A stretch of DNA of 52,324 nucleotides, taken from the NCBI GenBank assembly GCA_036389795.1, contig DASVWD010000102.1, positions 1-52,324 on the forward strand. Reading direction: 5' to 3'. The stretch comes from Longimicrobium sp. (GTDB lineage Bacteria > Gemmatimonadota > Gemmatimonadetes > Longimicrobiales > Longimicrobiaceae). Position 1 is the stretch's first letter; the number at the start of each line of letters is the position of its first letter. A program made the position numbers and the translations under genes. The notes under the pieces were generated by a model. It saw only the letters and a program-made list of their open reading frames with translations. It searched no databases and had not been told where the DNA came from. Positions 16,525 through 24,049 of the stretch are shown here, in pieces.

Positions 16525-17706
16525 TTGCGTCTTCTCTACGTCTCCCACTCGTTCCCGCTGCCGGGCCGGCCCCTCTCCAACGTGGGCGGGATGCAGCGCG
16601 TGGCCGCCGGGCTGCACGCCGCGCTCGCCGCGCACCCCGGGGTGCGGCTCTCCTCGCTGGTGCTCGAAACCTCGTGGAAGGCCACGCCGTACCGCATGCC
16701 CGGCTACCTGGCCGGGCTGCTGCGCTCGGTGCCGCGCGTGGCGGAGCGCGAGGAGGCCGACGTGGTCCTCTTCTCGTCGATGGTCACCGCCGCGCTGGCC
16801 CCGCTGCTGCGCCGCCGCCTGGCCCGACGGGGGACGCTCCTGGCGGCGATCCCGGTGGGGCGCGACGTGACGCTCCCCACGCCCGGCTACCAGTGGCTGG
16901 TGCCGAAGGTGTTCCACGCGCTCGACCTGGTCTTCCCGATCAGCCGCGCCACGGGGGCCGAGTGCCTGGCGCGCGGGCTGGACCCGGCCCGCATGCGCGT
17001 GATCCCCTGCGGCGTCGACACGGAGCTCTTCTCGCCGCCGCGCGACCGCGCCGCCGCCCGCCGCGAGCTGCTGGCGGCCCTCGGCGAGTCGCCCGGGACC
17101 GTTCCCGACGACGCGCTCCTGCTGGTGAGCGTGGGGCGGCACCAGGAGCGCAAGGGCTTCCAGTGGTTCGCCGACCAGGTGATGCCGCGGCTCCCCGCCG
17201 ACGTCTTCTACCTGGTGACGGGCGAGGGGCCGATGACGCCGCACATCCAGGCGGCCATCGACCGGCACGGGCTGGGCCGCCGCGCCCGGCTCCTGGGGAA
17301 GGTGCCCGAGGAGATGCTGCGCCGGCTGTACCGCGGCGGCGACCTGTTCGTGATGCCCAACGTGCACGTCCCCGGCGACATCGAGGGCTTCGGCGTGGTG
17401 ATGCTGGAGGCGGGGATGTGCGGGATGCCGGTGGTGGCGGCCGACCTGGAGGGGATCAGCGACGTGGTGAGCGAGGGCGAGAACGGCCACCTGGTCCCCA
17501 GCCGCGACGCGGCCGCCTTCGCCGAGGCCGTGCTCCGCTACCGCGGCAGCCGCGAGCTGCTGGCCGCCGCCTCGCGCGCCGCCGCCCGCCGCACCGCGCG
17601 CGACTTCTCGTGGAGCGCCGTCGCCGAGCGCTTCGTGGAGGTGCTGCGCGAGCGGCTGGGCGAGGCCCGCCCCGCGCCCGTGGCCCGGGCCGCGTCCGGG
17701 CGCTGA
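16525..17706 (+). CDS. GT4-type glycosyltransferase
   Basis: About 393 residues. It starts at TTG (LRLLYVSHSFPLPGRP), because the fold must begin with this first beta-strand and there is no nearby ATG. The Gly-rich NVGGMQRVAAGLHAAL loop is the nucleotide-sugar/acceptor N-domain, and VIPCGVDTELFSP marks the domain linker. The C-terminal domain has LLVSVGRHQERKGFQ, and the GT4 E-x7-E motif appears as EGFGVVMLEAG. It probably adds a sugar to a cell-surface lipid or polysaccharide. A heptamer array lies just after the stop. Confidence 0.87.
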   Translation: MRLLYVSHSFPLPGRPLSNVGGMQRVAAGLHAALAAHPGVRLSSLVLETSWKATPYRMPGYLAGLLRSVPRVAEREEADVVLFSSMVTAALAPLLRRRLARRGTLLAAIPVGRDVTLPTPGYQWLVPKVFHALDLVFPISRATGAECLARGLDPARMRVIPCGVDTELFSPPRDRAAARRELLAALGESPGTVPDDALLLVSVGRHQERKGFQWFADQVMPRLPADVFYLVTGEGPMTPHIQAAIDRHGLGRRARLLGKVPEEMLRRLYRGGDLFVMPNVHVPGDIEGFGVVMLEAGMCGMPVVAADLEGISDVVSEGENGHLVPSRDAAAFAEAVLRYRGSRELLAAASRAAARRTARDFSWSAVAERFVEVLRERLGEARPAPVARAASGR

Positions 17707-17708
17707 GG

Positions 17709-17746
17709 GAAAGTGCGAAGTGCGAAGTGCGAGGTGCGAAGTGCTT
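17709..17746. repeat. AAGTGCG heptamer array
   Basis: Five imperfect tandem units (AAGTGCG, GAGGTGCG) follow the glycosyltransferase stop. One arm only. Confidence 0.75.
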
Positions 17747-17812
17747 CGGATCGTGAGCCCGATCGGTCCCGGACGTCCGCCGTCCCACCACCCGAGACCC
17801 CGCTAGACCGCC

Positions 17813-18103
17813 ATGGATGAAGACATCATCGCCATCGTCGCCACCTTCCTGGTCGTGTTCGTCCCCGTGGCCGGCATCACGCTGCGCATCGCGGTGAAGC
17901 CGGTGGCCGAGGCGTTCGCCAAGTACATGCAGGCCAGGCAGGGGACGGAGGAGCTGCAGCTCGTGGAGCGGCGCCTGGCGCTCCTGGAGCAGGAGCTCGG
18001 GGCGGTGCGCAGCGAGGTGCAGCACCTCGCCGAGGAGCGCGAGTTCTACCGCCGCCTCTCCGAGCAGCAGCCCGAGACGCCGCGGATCGGCACCGGCGGC
18101 TAG
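17813..18103 (+). CDS. Small membrane-anchored coiled-coil protein
   Basis: A 96-residue protein with a single N-terminal hydrophobic helix (IIAIVATFLVVFVPVAGITL), an amphipathic stretch, then a coiled coil (about residues 45-80: LVERRLALLEQELGAV, VQHLAEEREFYRRL). No family is recognised. Similar small proteins sit beside phage-shock or envelope regulators in other genomes, but nothing here shows that role. A strong terminator follows. Confidence 0.65.
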   Translation: MDEDIIAIVATFLVVFVPVAGITLRIAVKPVAEAFAKYMQARQGTEELQLVERRLALLEQELGAVRSEVQHLAEEREFYRRLSEQQPETPRIGTGG

Positions 18104-18129
18104 CCGTCGGCCTCGATTCGCGAGAATGC

Positions 18130-18168
18130 GAGAAGGGCGGGCGCCGGTGCGGCGCCCGCCCTCTCTCG
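18130..18168 (+). terminator. Rho-independent-like terminator
   Basis: An 11-bp perfect GC stem (GGGCGGGCGCC / GGCGCCCGCCC, loop GGTGC) is extended by CGAGA/TCTCG pairs and followed by a short pyrimidine tract. It lies 27 bp past the small coiled-coil gene and before the convergent V4R-like gene. Confidence 0.75.
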
Positions 18169-18190
18169 TGTCGTCCAATTCCCCGCCAGG

Positions 18191-18856
18191 TCAGTCGATC
18201 GGGAGCGTCACCAGGTAGGTGCAGCTGCCGGTGCCGGACTCCCGGCAGCCGCCGGGGTCGTGCCGGACGGTGGCCCGCGTCCCCAGGAGCGTCTCCACGA
18301 AGCCCTCGATCGCCCCGAGCCCGAACTCGCAGGGGTACGGCGCGCTGGTGGTCACGCTCGCCGAGCGGTGGCTGGTGACCCGCACCGACACGGACCCCGG
18401 CTCCAGCTCGCGGTGGGTGGCCTCGAAGCAGTGCGCCATCGCCTCCAGCGCCTCGCGCAGCGATCCGCAGGCGGGCGGCAGCGGCACGTGGCGGGAGATC
18501 TGCCGGCCGATCTGGACCAGCGTGTTGGGCCCCAGCGTGTCGCGGATGGTCTCCAGCGCGGCGGCGTACGCGGCCAGCGGGTACCACTCCTCCGCGTCCA
18601 CCACGCCGATCCCGTGCTCGGCCAGCATCAACTGCCCGCGCCGCTGGAACGGCCCCAGCGCCGCCAGCACCGAGCGGACGCAGCCGCCCCGCACCATGGC
18701 CCCGGGCGCCGCGGCCTCGCCGGCGCGTTGCGCGGCCGCGGCCGCGCGGGCCCGGACGGCCACCGCCACCCGGGCCGGGCGGCGCACGGGCAGGCTGGAG
18801 ACCCAATCGGCCGCGGCCCCCCGGCCGCTCACCGGGAGCGGAGCGAACAACTCCAT
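18191..18856 (-). CDS. Hypothetical protein, V4R/heme-NO-binding-like fold suspected
   Basis: A 221-residue cytoplasmic protein starting at an ATG behind AGGAAA. The N-terminal third is Ala/Arg-rich and probably disordered. From about residue 52 (MVRGGCVRSVLAALGPFQ) it has helical segments, then SVSVRVTSHRSASVTTSAPYP, then a C-terminal Cys cluster (PCEFGLGAIEGFVETLLG, GCRESGTGSCTYLVTLP). A Cys-rich end after an amphipathic helix recalls V4R-type and related small-molecule sensor domains, but this is a weak call. No partner gene is adjacent. Confidence 0.5.
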   Translation of the reverse strand: MELFAPLPVSGRGAAADWVSSLPVRRPARVAVAVRARAAAAAQRAGEAAAPGAMVRGGCVRSVLAALGPFQRRGQLMLAEHGIGVVDAEEWYPLAAYAAALETIRDTLGPNTLVQIGRQISRHVPLPPACGSLREALEAMAHCFEATHRELEPGSVSVRVTSHRSASVTTSAPYPCEFGLGAIEGFVETLLGTRATVRHDPGGCRESGTGSCTYLVTLPID

Positions 18857-19115
18857 GCGAGTTTTCCTGGGAATTCGAGGTGGGAGCGCGTCCACACCCT
18901 TCCGGACGCTACATTCACGAAAACATCATAGCGCGAAATGACCGGCTTGTAAAGTGTCTCGTCGCGTCCTTCTTCACCTTTCCGGACTCGTTGTGGAAAA
19001 CGGCGTGCAACAACGGGGAGCAAGTCCAGGCGGCGCTCGCGCTCGTGCACGACACTTCCGCTCACTTGGAGACCATGTGATTCCTTCCGGGCCGGGGGCG
19101 GCCTGGAACGAAGAA
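18857..19115. other. Gene-free spacer 18857-19115
   Basis: No credible gene. A less GC-rich patch (about 18910-18960, ACATTCACGAAAACATCATA) is a likely promoter zone for the leftward V4R-like gene, but no boxes stand out. Confidence 0.35.
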
Positions 19116-19137
19116 CGCCGGCCTTCCCGGGCCGGCG
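19116..19137 (-). terminator. Terminator of the paa operon
   Basis: An 8-bp stem CGCCGGCC / GGCCGGCG is followed on the minus strand by TTCTTCGTTCC. It lies about 30 bp beyond the stop of the last paa gene. Confidence 0.65.
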
Positions 19138-19166
19138 CTCCGTTGCGGCAAAACCGCTTCCGAGGA

Positions 19167-19361
19167 TCAGTTCCGCTCGTCCGCGTCGTCCCACTTGAGG
19201 TACTCGAAGCCGGTGCGGCAGCGGTTGCACCAGTACTGCGCCACGGAGAGCTGCCCCCCGAACGGGTTGAGCAGCCGCGTGTCGGTCCCCTCGCAGAACG
19301 GGCAGGGGACGGCGTCCGGCAGGGTGCCGGGCTCGGCGGCGGGGCGGAGGGGCCCGGGCAT
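19167..19361 (-). CDS. Stand-alone zinc ribbon equal to the PaaD C-terminal domain
   Basis: A 64-residue protein whose ATG overlaps the paaC stop (ATGA). Its body, VPCPFCEGTDTRLLNPFGG then YWCNRCRTGFEYLKW, matches the C-terminal zinc ribbon of PaaD/PaaJ, in which CPxC, a FG step, CxxC and FxYxK occur in that order. In Escherichia coli this ribbon is fused behind the DUF59 domain. Here the DUF59 part is a separate gene three positions upstream. It probably acts with that gene in maturing the epoxidase iron centre. It is the last gene of the operon. Confidence 0.8.
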   Translation of the reverse strand: MPGPLRPAAEPGTLPDAVPCPFCEGTDTRLLNPFGGQLSVAQYWCNRCRTGFEYLKWDDADERN

Positions 19362-20215
19362 CAGTCCAGCAGCATCGCGCGGTTCTTGTCGCCGCGGGCG
19401 CGCGCGGCGGTCTCCTCGTCCAGCGCGCCGCCCGCGCGGCGGGCCGCGTCGTCCCACGCGGCCCAGTCCAGGGGGCCCGCGTACGTCCACCCTCCCCCGT
19501 CGTCCCTGGCCAGCCCCAGCGGCTCGGCCATCCCGGCCTCCTCCAGCACCGGCCCCACCCGCTGGAGGAAGCGCGCCCGGAGCGCCGACGGCTCCGCGCG
19601 CACGATCCCCTCCTCCACCAGCCGGCGGGCGCCGGGCGCCTCGTCGCGCCCCAGCCAGCGCACCGCCTCGGAGAGGTAGCGCCCCAGCGAGTCTCGCAGC
19701 TCCGCGCGCAGGCCCGGCACCGCGGCGATGCGGCGGGCCCAGCCGGCGGCGTACTGGAAGTGGAAGCGCTCCTCGTCCAGCAGCTTCTGCACGCGGTTGC
19801 GCACCGGCGTGTAGCGGCTCTCGGCCAGGGCGCCGTACTGAACGGTGAGCGCGGTGTCCACCAGGAGCCCCGCGGCCACCAGGTCGCTCCAGCTGGAGAA
19901 GGCGCGGTCGAGCGCGGCGATGCTCCGGTACTCGGCGCCGGGCCGCTCGTGCTCCAGCGCCTTGGGGTCGTCGCCCAGGTCGGAGAGGAGCGCGTAGGTG
20001 AGGCGGCCGTGCCCCCACTCGTCCTGCGCCATGGAGCTGGCGGCGATCCCCGTCTCCAGCGTGGGGGCGCCCAGCATGCGGTCGCTGTAGCGCAGCCCCA
20101 GCACGCGCTTGCTGTCGGCCAGCGCCAGGACCAGGTCGCGCAGGTGTCCGCGCACGTCGTCGGGGAGCTGGCCGGCCCGGTCGAAGGCGGCGGCCGCGGG
20201 GAGGGTCTCCGTCAC
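19361..20215 (-). CDS. paaC: Phenylacetyl-CoA epoxidase subunit PaaC
   Basis: A 284-residue ferritin-like subunit starting at GTG, overlapping the paaB stop (GTGA). Helical-bundle motifs include SSMAQDEWGHGRLTYALL and LLDEERFHFQYAAGW, with E..H pairs in the family positions. PaaC is the structural partner of PaaA in the multicomponent oxygenase that converts phenylacetyl-CoA to its ring epoxide in the cytoplasm. The overlaps on both sides show tight translational coupling. Confidence 0.92.
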   Translation of the reverse strand: MTETLPAAAAFDRAGQLPDDVRGHLRDLVLALADSKRVLGLRYSDRMLGAPTLETGIAASSMAQDEWGHGRLTYALLSDLGDDPKALEHERPGAEYRSIAALDRAFSSWSDLVAAGLLVDTALTVQYGALAESRYTPVRNRVQKLLDEERFHFQYAAGWARRIAAVPGLRAELRDSLGRYLSEAVRWLGRDEAPGARRLVEEGIVRAEPSALRARFLQRVGPVLEEAGMAEPLGLARDDGGGWTYAGPLDWAAWDDAARRAGGALDEETAARARGDKNRAMLLD

Positions 20216-20511
20216 CGCGCCTCCTTGACGGCCAGGTCGCCGCCGCCGTAGCTGCCGGTGCCCGCGCTGTGCACGATCTCGTCCTCGCTGTCCTGGAGCA
20301 TGGCCGCGGTCACGAACTGGCTCTCCTCGGGGTCCACGGGGAGGATGGCCGCGCGCGGGACCACGCACATCTCCACCCAGTTCTGCTCGTCGTACGTCTT
20401 CCAGGCGCAGACGCGGGCCAGGTCGCCGTCCAGCGCGTTCACGTAGCCGATGTGCCGGAGCGGCTCCTCGCGCGTCTTGCGGGCGAACACTTCGTAGACG
20501 GGCTCTTTCAC
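20212..20511 (-). CDS. paaB: Phenylacetyl-CoA epoxidase subunit PaaB
   Basis: A 99-residue protein typical in length for PaaB. It begins at GTG (KEPVYEVFARKTREEPLRH) and includes VCAWKTYDEQNWVEMCVVPR. PaaB bridges PaaA-PaaC dimers. There is no recognisable Shine-Dalgarno: the 36 bp between it and the upstream gene are mostly an AAGTACG-type repeat array. Confidence 0.92.
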   Translation of the reverse strand: MKEPVYEVFARKTREEPLRHIGYVNALDGDLARVCAWKTYDEQNWVEMCVVPRAAILPVDPEESQFVTAAMLQDSEDEIVHSAGTGSYGGGDLAVKEAR

Positions 20512-20514
20512 GGA

Positions 20515-20546
20515 AGTGCGTCGGTCAGAAGTACGAGAGTACGGAA
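20515..20546. repeat. Heptamer array between paaD and paaB
   Basis: Units AAGTGCG, GAAGTACG, AGAGTACG fill nearly all of the 36-bp gap, in the place where the paaB ribosome site would be. Confidence 0.65.
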
Positions 20547-20547
20547 G

Positions 20548-20997
20548 TCACATCGAGATGCCGAACTGCCGCAGCATCTCGCGGCCTTGGGGACTGACGC
20601 GCGACTTGGTCCACGCGGGGTCCCACACCTCCCTCACCTCGACGCGCTCCACGCCGGGCTCCCGCATCAGCCGGTCCTGGATGTCGAAGTGGATGAAGGC
20701 CATGCACGGGCAGGCCGTGGCCGTGAAGGTGAGGTCCACCTCCACCACGCCGCCGTCCCGCCGGACGTCGTAGATCAGCCCCAGGTCCACCAGGGAGATC
20801 GGGAGCTCGGGGTCCATCACCTCGCGCAGCGCGTCCCACAGCGGGCCCACGCGCGCCTCGGGGGGCACCGGGTAGGCGGCGGGCGCCTCCAGCACCGCCG
20901 TCCCCGTACCGTCCTCCAAGCGCGAATCGGCGGGGGCGCGAGCCTCCCACTCCCGCACTCTCGCACTCTCGCACTTTCGCACCGCGGCTCCGGCCAT
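20548..20997 (-). CDS. paaD: PaaD-like DUF59/MIP18 protein without its zinc ribbon
   Basis: A 149-residue protein whose ATG overlaps the paaA stop (ATGA). The core (LREVMDPELPISLVDLGLIY, TATACPCMAFIHFDIQ, VREVWDPAWTKSRVSPQGRE, final LRQFGISM) is the PaaD/DUF59 domain, with the conserved Asp-Pro-Glu and Cys-Pro. It ends exactly where the family's C-terminal ribbon would start; that ribbon is a separate gene at 19167-19361. About 45 residues at the N-terminus are extra and low-complexity, and residues 6-20 (VRKCESARVREWEAR) are encoded by in-frame heptamer repeat units. PaaD is needed for maturation of the PaaA iron centre. Confidence 0.85.
   Translation of the reverse strand: MAGAAVRKCESARVREWEARAPADSRLEDGTGTAVLEAPAAYPVPPEARVGPLWDALREVMDPELPISLVDLGLIYDVRRDGGVVEVDLTFTATACPCMAFIHFDIQDRLMREPGVERVEVREVWDPAWTKSRVSPQGREMLRQFGISM
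20951..20985. repeat. Heptamer array inside the paaD reading frame
   Basis: Five units of CTCGCACT / CCGCACT type (plus strand) lie within the first 20 codons of paaD and are translated. Three heptamers equal 21 bp, so the array can change in steps of three units without breaking the frame. Confidence 0.7.
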
Positions 20998-21941
20998 CAG
21001 GCCGCCACCTCCAGCTGGCGGCGGAAGCCGCGGCCCTCCTGGATCATCTCCACGTACCGCCAGTTGGCCGGGCCGCGCCCCTTCCAGCGCTCGAACACCT
21101 GCGACCAGGGGATCTCGCCCTCGTCGAAGAGCCAGCGCTTCTCGTCCTCGTCGTACTCGCAGGGGAAGGGGTAGTCGAGCACGAACTTCTGCTGCCCGTC
21201 GTCCCAGTGCGCGGGGACCCGGATGCCGATCCCCTCGCAGAGCGGCACCGTGGACTTCATCCAGGTCTGCCGCAGCTCGTCGTTGGTCATCCCCTTGAGC
21301 TTGTAGTCCAGCTGGCCCGAGTGGCGCTTCATGTCGTCGGGGAGCCCGAACCACTCCACGGCCATGGGGAACATCCAGTCCACCGCGCGCCGGATCTTCT
21401 CCTTCGCCTCGCCTCCGGCGGCCGAGAGGCGCTTCATCCACATCTCGCCGTGGCGCAGGTGGAAGGTCTCCTCCTGGTCCACCTTCACCAGCGCGCGCTT
21501 GAGCGGCCCGTAGCTGGTGTTCTTGTAGACGTCGCCCAGCAGGGTGATGCCGGCGCGGTCGTACAGCCCGTTGGCCACCACCAGCTCGGCCCAGTTCTCC
21601 AGCGGGTGGTCGAAGCCGTAGGGGTGCTTGAACTCGTGCGGCTCGCGCCCGTAGACCAGCTGCTCCTTGTCGAGCCCCAGGTCTTCCAGCAGCCGGTAGG
21701 CGATGTTGGCGTGCGCCAGCTCGTCCTGGATGATGGCCGTGGCGCTGACCATGGTGTTGGTGGACGGGGCGTCCTTGGCCGCGCCATAGTACGCCGGCGC
21801 CGAGATCAGCTCCGTGTCCGCCTGCACCAGGAGCTGCACGATCAGCGCGCTCTTGTAGCCCTCCGTCATCTCGTCGGGGTACTCGACGATGAAGCCGGAG
21901 TGGACCTTCTCCTTCAGCTCCTCTTCCGTGTAGCGAGCCAT
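20997..21941 (-). CDS. paaA: Phenylacetyl-CoA epoxidase catalytic subunit PaaA
   Basis: A 314-residue protein starting at the ATG behind GGAGG. Diiron ligand motifs are visible: ADTELISAPAYYGAA, IIQDELAHANIAYRLLED (E..H) and VDQEETFHLRHGEMW (E..H). Together with PaaB and PaaC it forms the phenylacetyl-CoA 1,2-epoxidase. It is the first gene of the operon, behind a 250-bp leader that carries a consensus-like promoter and a PaaR-type operator. The reductase PaaE and downstream ring-opening genes are not in the window, so electrons must come from a reductase encoded elsewhere. Confidence 0.95.
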   Translation of the reverse strand: MARYTEEELKEKVHSGFIVEYPDEMTEGYKSALIVQLLVQADTELISAPAYYGAAKDAPSTNTMVSATAIIQDELAHANIAYRLLEDLGLDKEQLVYGREPHEFKHPYGFDHPLENWAELVVANGLYDRAGITLLGDVYKNTSYGPLKRALVKVDQEETFHLRHGEMWMKRLSAAGGEAKEKIRRAVDWMFPMAVEWFGLPDDMKRHSGQLDYKLKGMTNDELRQTWMKSTVPLCEGIGIRVPAHWDDGQQKFVLDYPFPCEYDEDEKRWLFDEGEIPWSQVFERWKGRGPANWRYVEMIQEGRGFRRQLEVAA

Positions 21942-22090
21942 CCGTGGCCTCCGTGGGGGATGGTGCCTTCTCCGCGCGCGTGCACCGTCCGCCGGGATCT
22001 GCTCCCCGGCGGACGGCGGTATTCTACGTCCGGCCCGTGCCTGCTGCGAGCCCTGTGCCGGTCGTCCGGCCTTCCGGCGGCGCTTCTCGT

Positions 22091-22106
22091 TCGAACGCTC
22101 GTTCGA
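22091..22106 (-). promoter_or_regulatory. PaaR-type operator upstream of paaA
   Basis: TCGAACGCTCGTTCGA is palindromic apart from the central CT and contains CNAACGNNCGTTNG, the site I recall for the TetR-family repressor PaaR of Thermus. It lies just downstream of the predicted -10 box, where a bound repressor would block transcription until phenylacetyl-CoA appears. No adjacent regulator gene is seen. Confidence 0.7.
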
Positions 22107-22113
22107 GGCGAAA

Positions 22114-22143
22114 AACCTATCCCGCCGCACCGGGGCCTGTCAA
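22114..22143 (-). promoter_or_regulatory. Sigma-70-type promoter of the paa operon
   Basis: On the minus strand TTGACA (22138-22143) is followed after 18 bp by TAGGTT (22114-22119), or after 17 bp by ATAGGT. The -35 box is a perfect match. The transcript start would fall at about 22105, inside the palindromic operator. Confidence 0.65.
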
Positions 22144-22191
22144 GCTCCGGCGCGGCGGGACGGCGGCGGGGCCGGGACGGCGGGGAGCGAA

Positions 22192-23229
22192 TCAATCCTG
22201 CGCGCCGAGCCAGGCGCGCACCTGCCGGGCGATGGCCTCGGCGGCGGGCGGGTCCAGGTTGGCCAGCACCACCAGGTCGTAGCCGCCGGGGAGGTCGCCG
22301 TCGAGGCTGGCGTTGATCCCGGGCGCGCCGCCGGCGATCCCGATCCCCGCCGGCGGCCCGTTGGCGATGCGCCGCTCCCGGAGCGCCTGCACGAAGCGCA
22401 GCAGGTCGCGCGCGGTGGAGTAGCCGCCCCCGGCCGCGCTCCCCCGCCCGGGAAGCGTCTCGTCGTTCCGCCGCAGCGGCCCCGTCCCCGGGGTGCCGGG
22501 GCCGCCGCGGGTGTAGCCGAGCGCGGTGTTGGGCGGGAGCGAGTCGGAGGCGTAGTGCGCGGTGCGCGCCATCCCCGCGGGCTCGTAGACGTGGCGGCGC
22601 ACGTAGTCGTAGTAGTCCTCGCCCGAGAGCCGCTCCACCAGCAGCCCCAGGACCACGTAGCCGGCGTTGGAGTAGCGGCTCTGCGTCCCCGGCTCGAACA
22701 GGAGCGGCTCGCTCGCGAAGAGGGGGAGGAAGTCGCGGTTGTGGCGGAGGTCGCCCATGGTGCCGCCCGCGGGCGGGGCGAAGATGTTGCCGCCGATCCC
22801 GGAGCGGTGCTGCAGGAGCTGGCGGACGGTCACGCGGCGGGCGACTTCGGCGTTCGGGTAGTCGGGCCAGTGGTGCGCGAGCGTGGAGTCGAGGTGGATC
22901 TTCCCCTGCGCCTCGAGCTGCCGGATGGCGATCTGCGTGAACATCTTGTTGATGGAGCCCAGGTTGAACGCGGTCTCCACGTCGTTCGCGCGCCGCCCCT
23001 CGCGGTCGGCGAGGCCGTACGCGCGCTCGAAGACGGGCGCGCCGCCGCGGGCCAGGAGCACCACGCCCGAGAAGCGGTCCTGGGCGGCCAGGGAGTCGAG
23101 CGTGGCGGACAGGCGGCGGACCAGCTCTTCCTGCGAGATCGGCGTCTGCGGCGTCTGCGGCGTCTGCGCGGCGAGCGAAGCCGCGGGCAGGAGCGCGGCG
23201 GCGAGGAGCAGCGAGGGTCGGATCGGCAT
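22192..23229 (-). CDS. Secreted serine hydrolase, beta-lactamase/PBP-like (class C fold)
   Basis: A 345-residue protein with a signal peptide (SLLLAAALLPAASLAAQ) followed by three repeats of TPQ. The nucleophile motif S-x-x-K is in FNLGSINKMFTQ (about residue 92), and the second motif Y-x-N is YSNAGYVVLG. The usual third motif (K/H-T/x-G) is not clear: the corresponding place reads IGIAGGAPGINA without His or Lys. It could be a peptidase or esterase of the serine-hydrolase/beta-lactamase family with altered specificity. It is monocistronic, leftward. Confidence 0.83.
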   Translation of the reverse strand: MPIRPSLLLAAALLPAASLAAQTPQTPQTPISQEELVRRLSATLDSLAAQDRFSGVVLLARGGAPVFERAYGLADREGRRANDVETAFNLGSINKMFTQIAIRQLEAQGKIHLDSTLAHHWPDYPNAEVARRVTVRQLLQHRSGIGGNIFAPPAGGTMGDLRHNRDFLPLFASEPLLFEPGTQSRYSNAGYVVLGLLVERLSGEDYYDYVRRHVYEPAGMARTAHYASDSLPPNTALGYTRGGPGTPGTGPLRRNDETLPGRGSAAGGGYSTARDLLRFVQALRERRIANGPPAGIGIAGGAPGINASLDGDLPGGYDLVVLANLDPPAAEAIARQVRAWLGAQD

Positions 23230-23437
23230 GAGAATCTTCAGCCTTGAGGTGGACGTTTCGGCTCACGGCCCGGTTGGAGCACGGCATTCGAGTCCACCGT
23301 TGCCCGTCCCGGCGAGCGCGCCCTCGTGCTCACGTTATCCTAATCTCACACCGCGGCGCGGTGATTGAAACGCGCCGCCAGGGCTAGACGTACGGCGGGC
23401 ACGTTCCAGCCCTCCGAACCCTGTCTCCCGCCGGCGC

Positions 23438-23983
23438 ATGACGGACCAGCCAGCCCTGCTCGTGGTGACCGGCGCATCCGGCGCGGGGAAGACCACGCTC
23501 GTGCGCGAGCTGGAGGCGCTGCGGCTCCCCGGCGTGGGGTGCTACCAGCTGGACTCGATCGGCGTCCCCTCGCCGGAGGAGATGGAGCGCCGCTGGGGCG
23601 GGCCCGGGCAGTGGCAGGCGCACGCCACGGAGTACTGGGTCGAGCGCCTCCTGCGCAACGACGACGGCGTGGAGGTGGCGGTGTTCGACGGCCAGACGCG
23701 GCCCAGCGAGGTGCGCGCCGCGCTCGAGCGCCTGGGCGTGCGCCACGCGCGCATCGTGCTGGTCGACTGCGGCCACGACGAGCGGAACGAGCGCCTGCGG
23801 GGTCCGCGCGGCCAGCCGGAGCTCGCGTGCGGGCAGATGGACTGCTGGGCCGCCTACCTCCGCGGCCAGGCCGACGCGCTGGGCCTGCCGATCGTCGACA
23901 CCGCCGGCCGCTCCGTCGGCGAGGCCGTGGCGGAGCTGGCGGCGCACGTCCGCGAGCTCGCGGCGCTGCGGCGGGGCGGCTGA
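23438..23983 (+). CDS. P-loop kinase-like protein
   Basis: A 181-residue protein. Walker A is VVTGASGAGKTTLVREL near residue 10. A Walker-B-like strand is VEVAVFDGQTRPSE, and a second strand is ARIVLVDCGHDERNERL with a lid-type Arg cluster. It resembles small AAA_33-type nucleotide or sugar kinases. The substrate is unknown, and QLDSIGVPSPEEMERRWGG may be the substrate-binding loop. It is monocistronic and convergent with thyX, sharing a terminator. Confidence 0.7.
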   Translation: MTDQPALLVVTGASGAGKTTLVRELEALRLPGVGCYQLDSIGVPSPEEMERRWGGPGQWQAHATEYWVERLLRNDDGVEVAVFDGQTRPSEVRAALERLGVRHARIVLVDCGHDERNERLRGPRGQPELACGQMDCWAAYLRGQADALGLPIVDTAGRSVGEAVAELAAHVRELAALRRGG

Positions 23984-23993
23984 CTGAAGACGA

Positions 23994-24023
23994 AGGAGCG
24001 GAAGGCCGGCGCCCTCCGCTCCT
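23994..24023. terminator. Bidirectional terminator hairpin
   Basis: A 9-bp stem AGGAGCGGA / TCCGCTCCT with a 12-nt loop lies between the convergent P-loop kinase and thyX stops. Confidence 0.6.
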
Positions 24024-24049
24024 CTCCGTGCATCAGCCTTCCACCGCCG

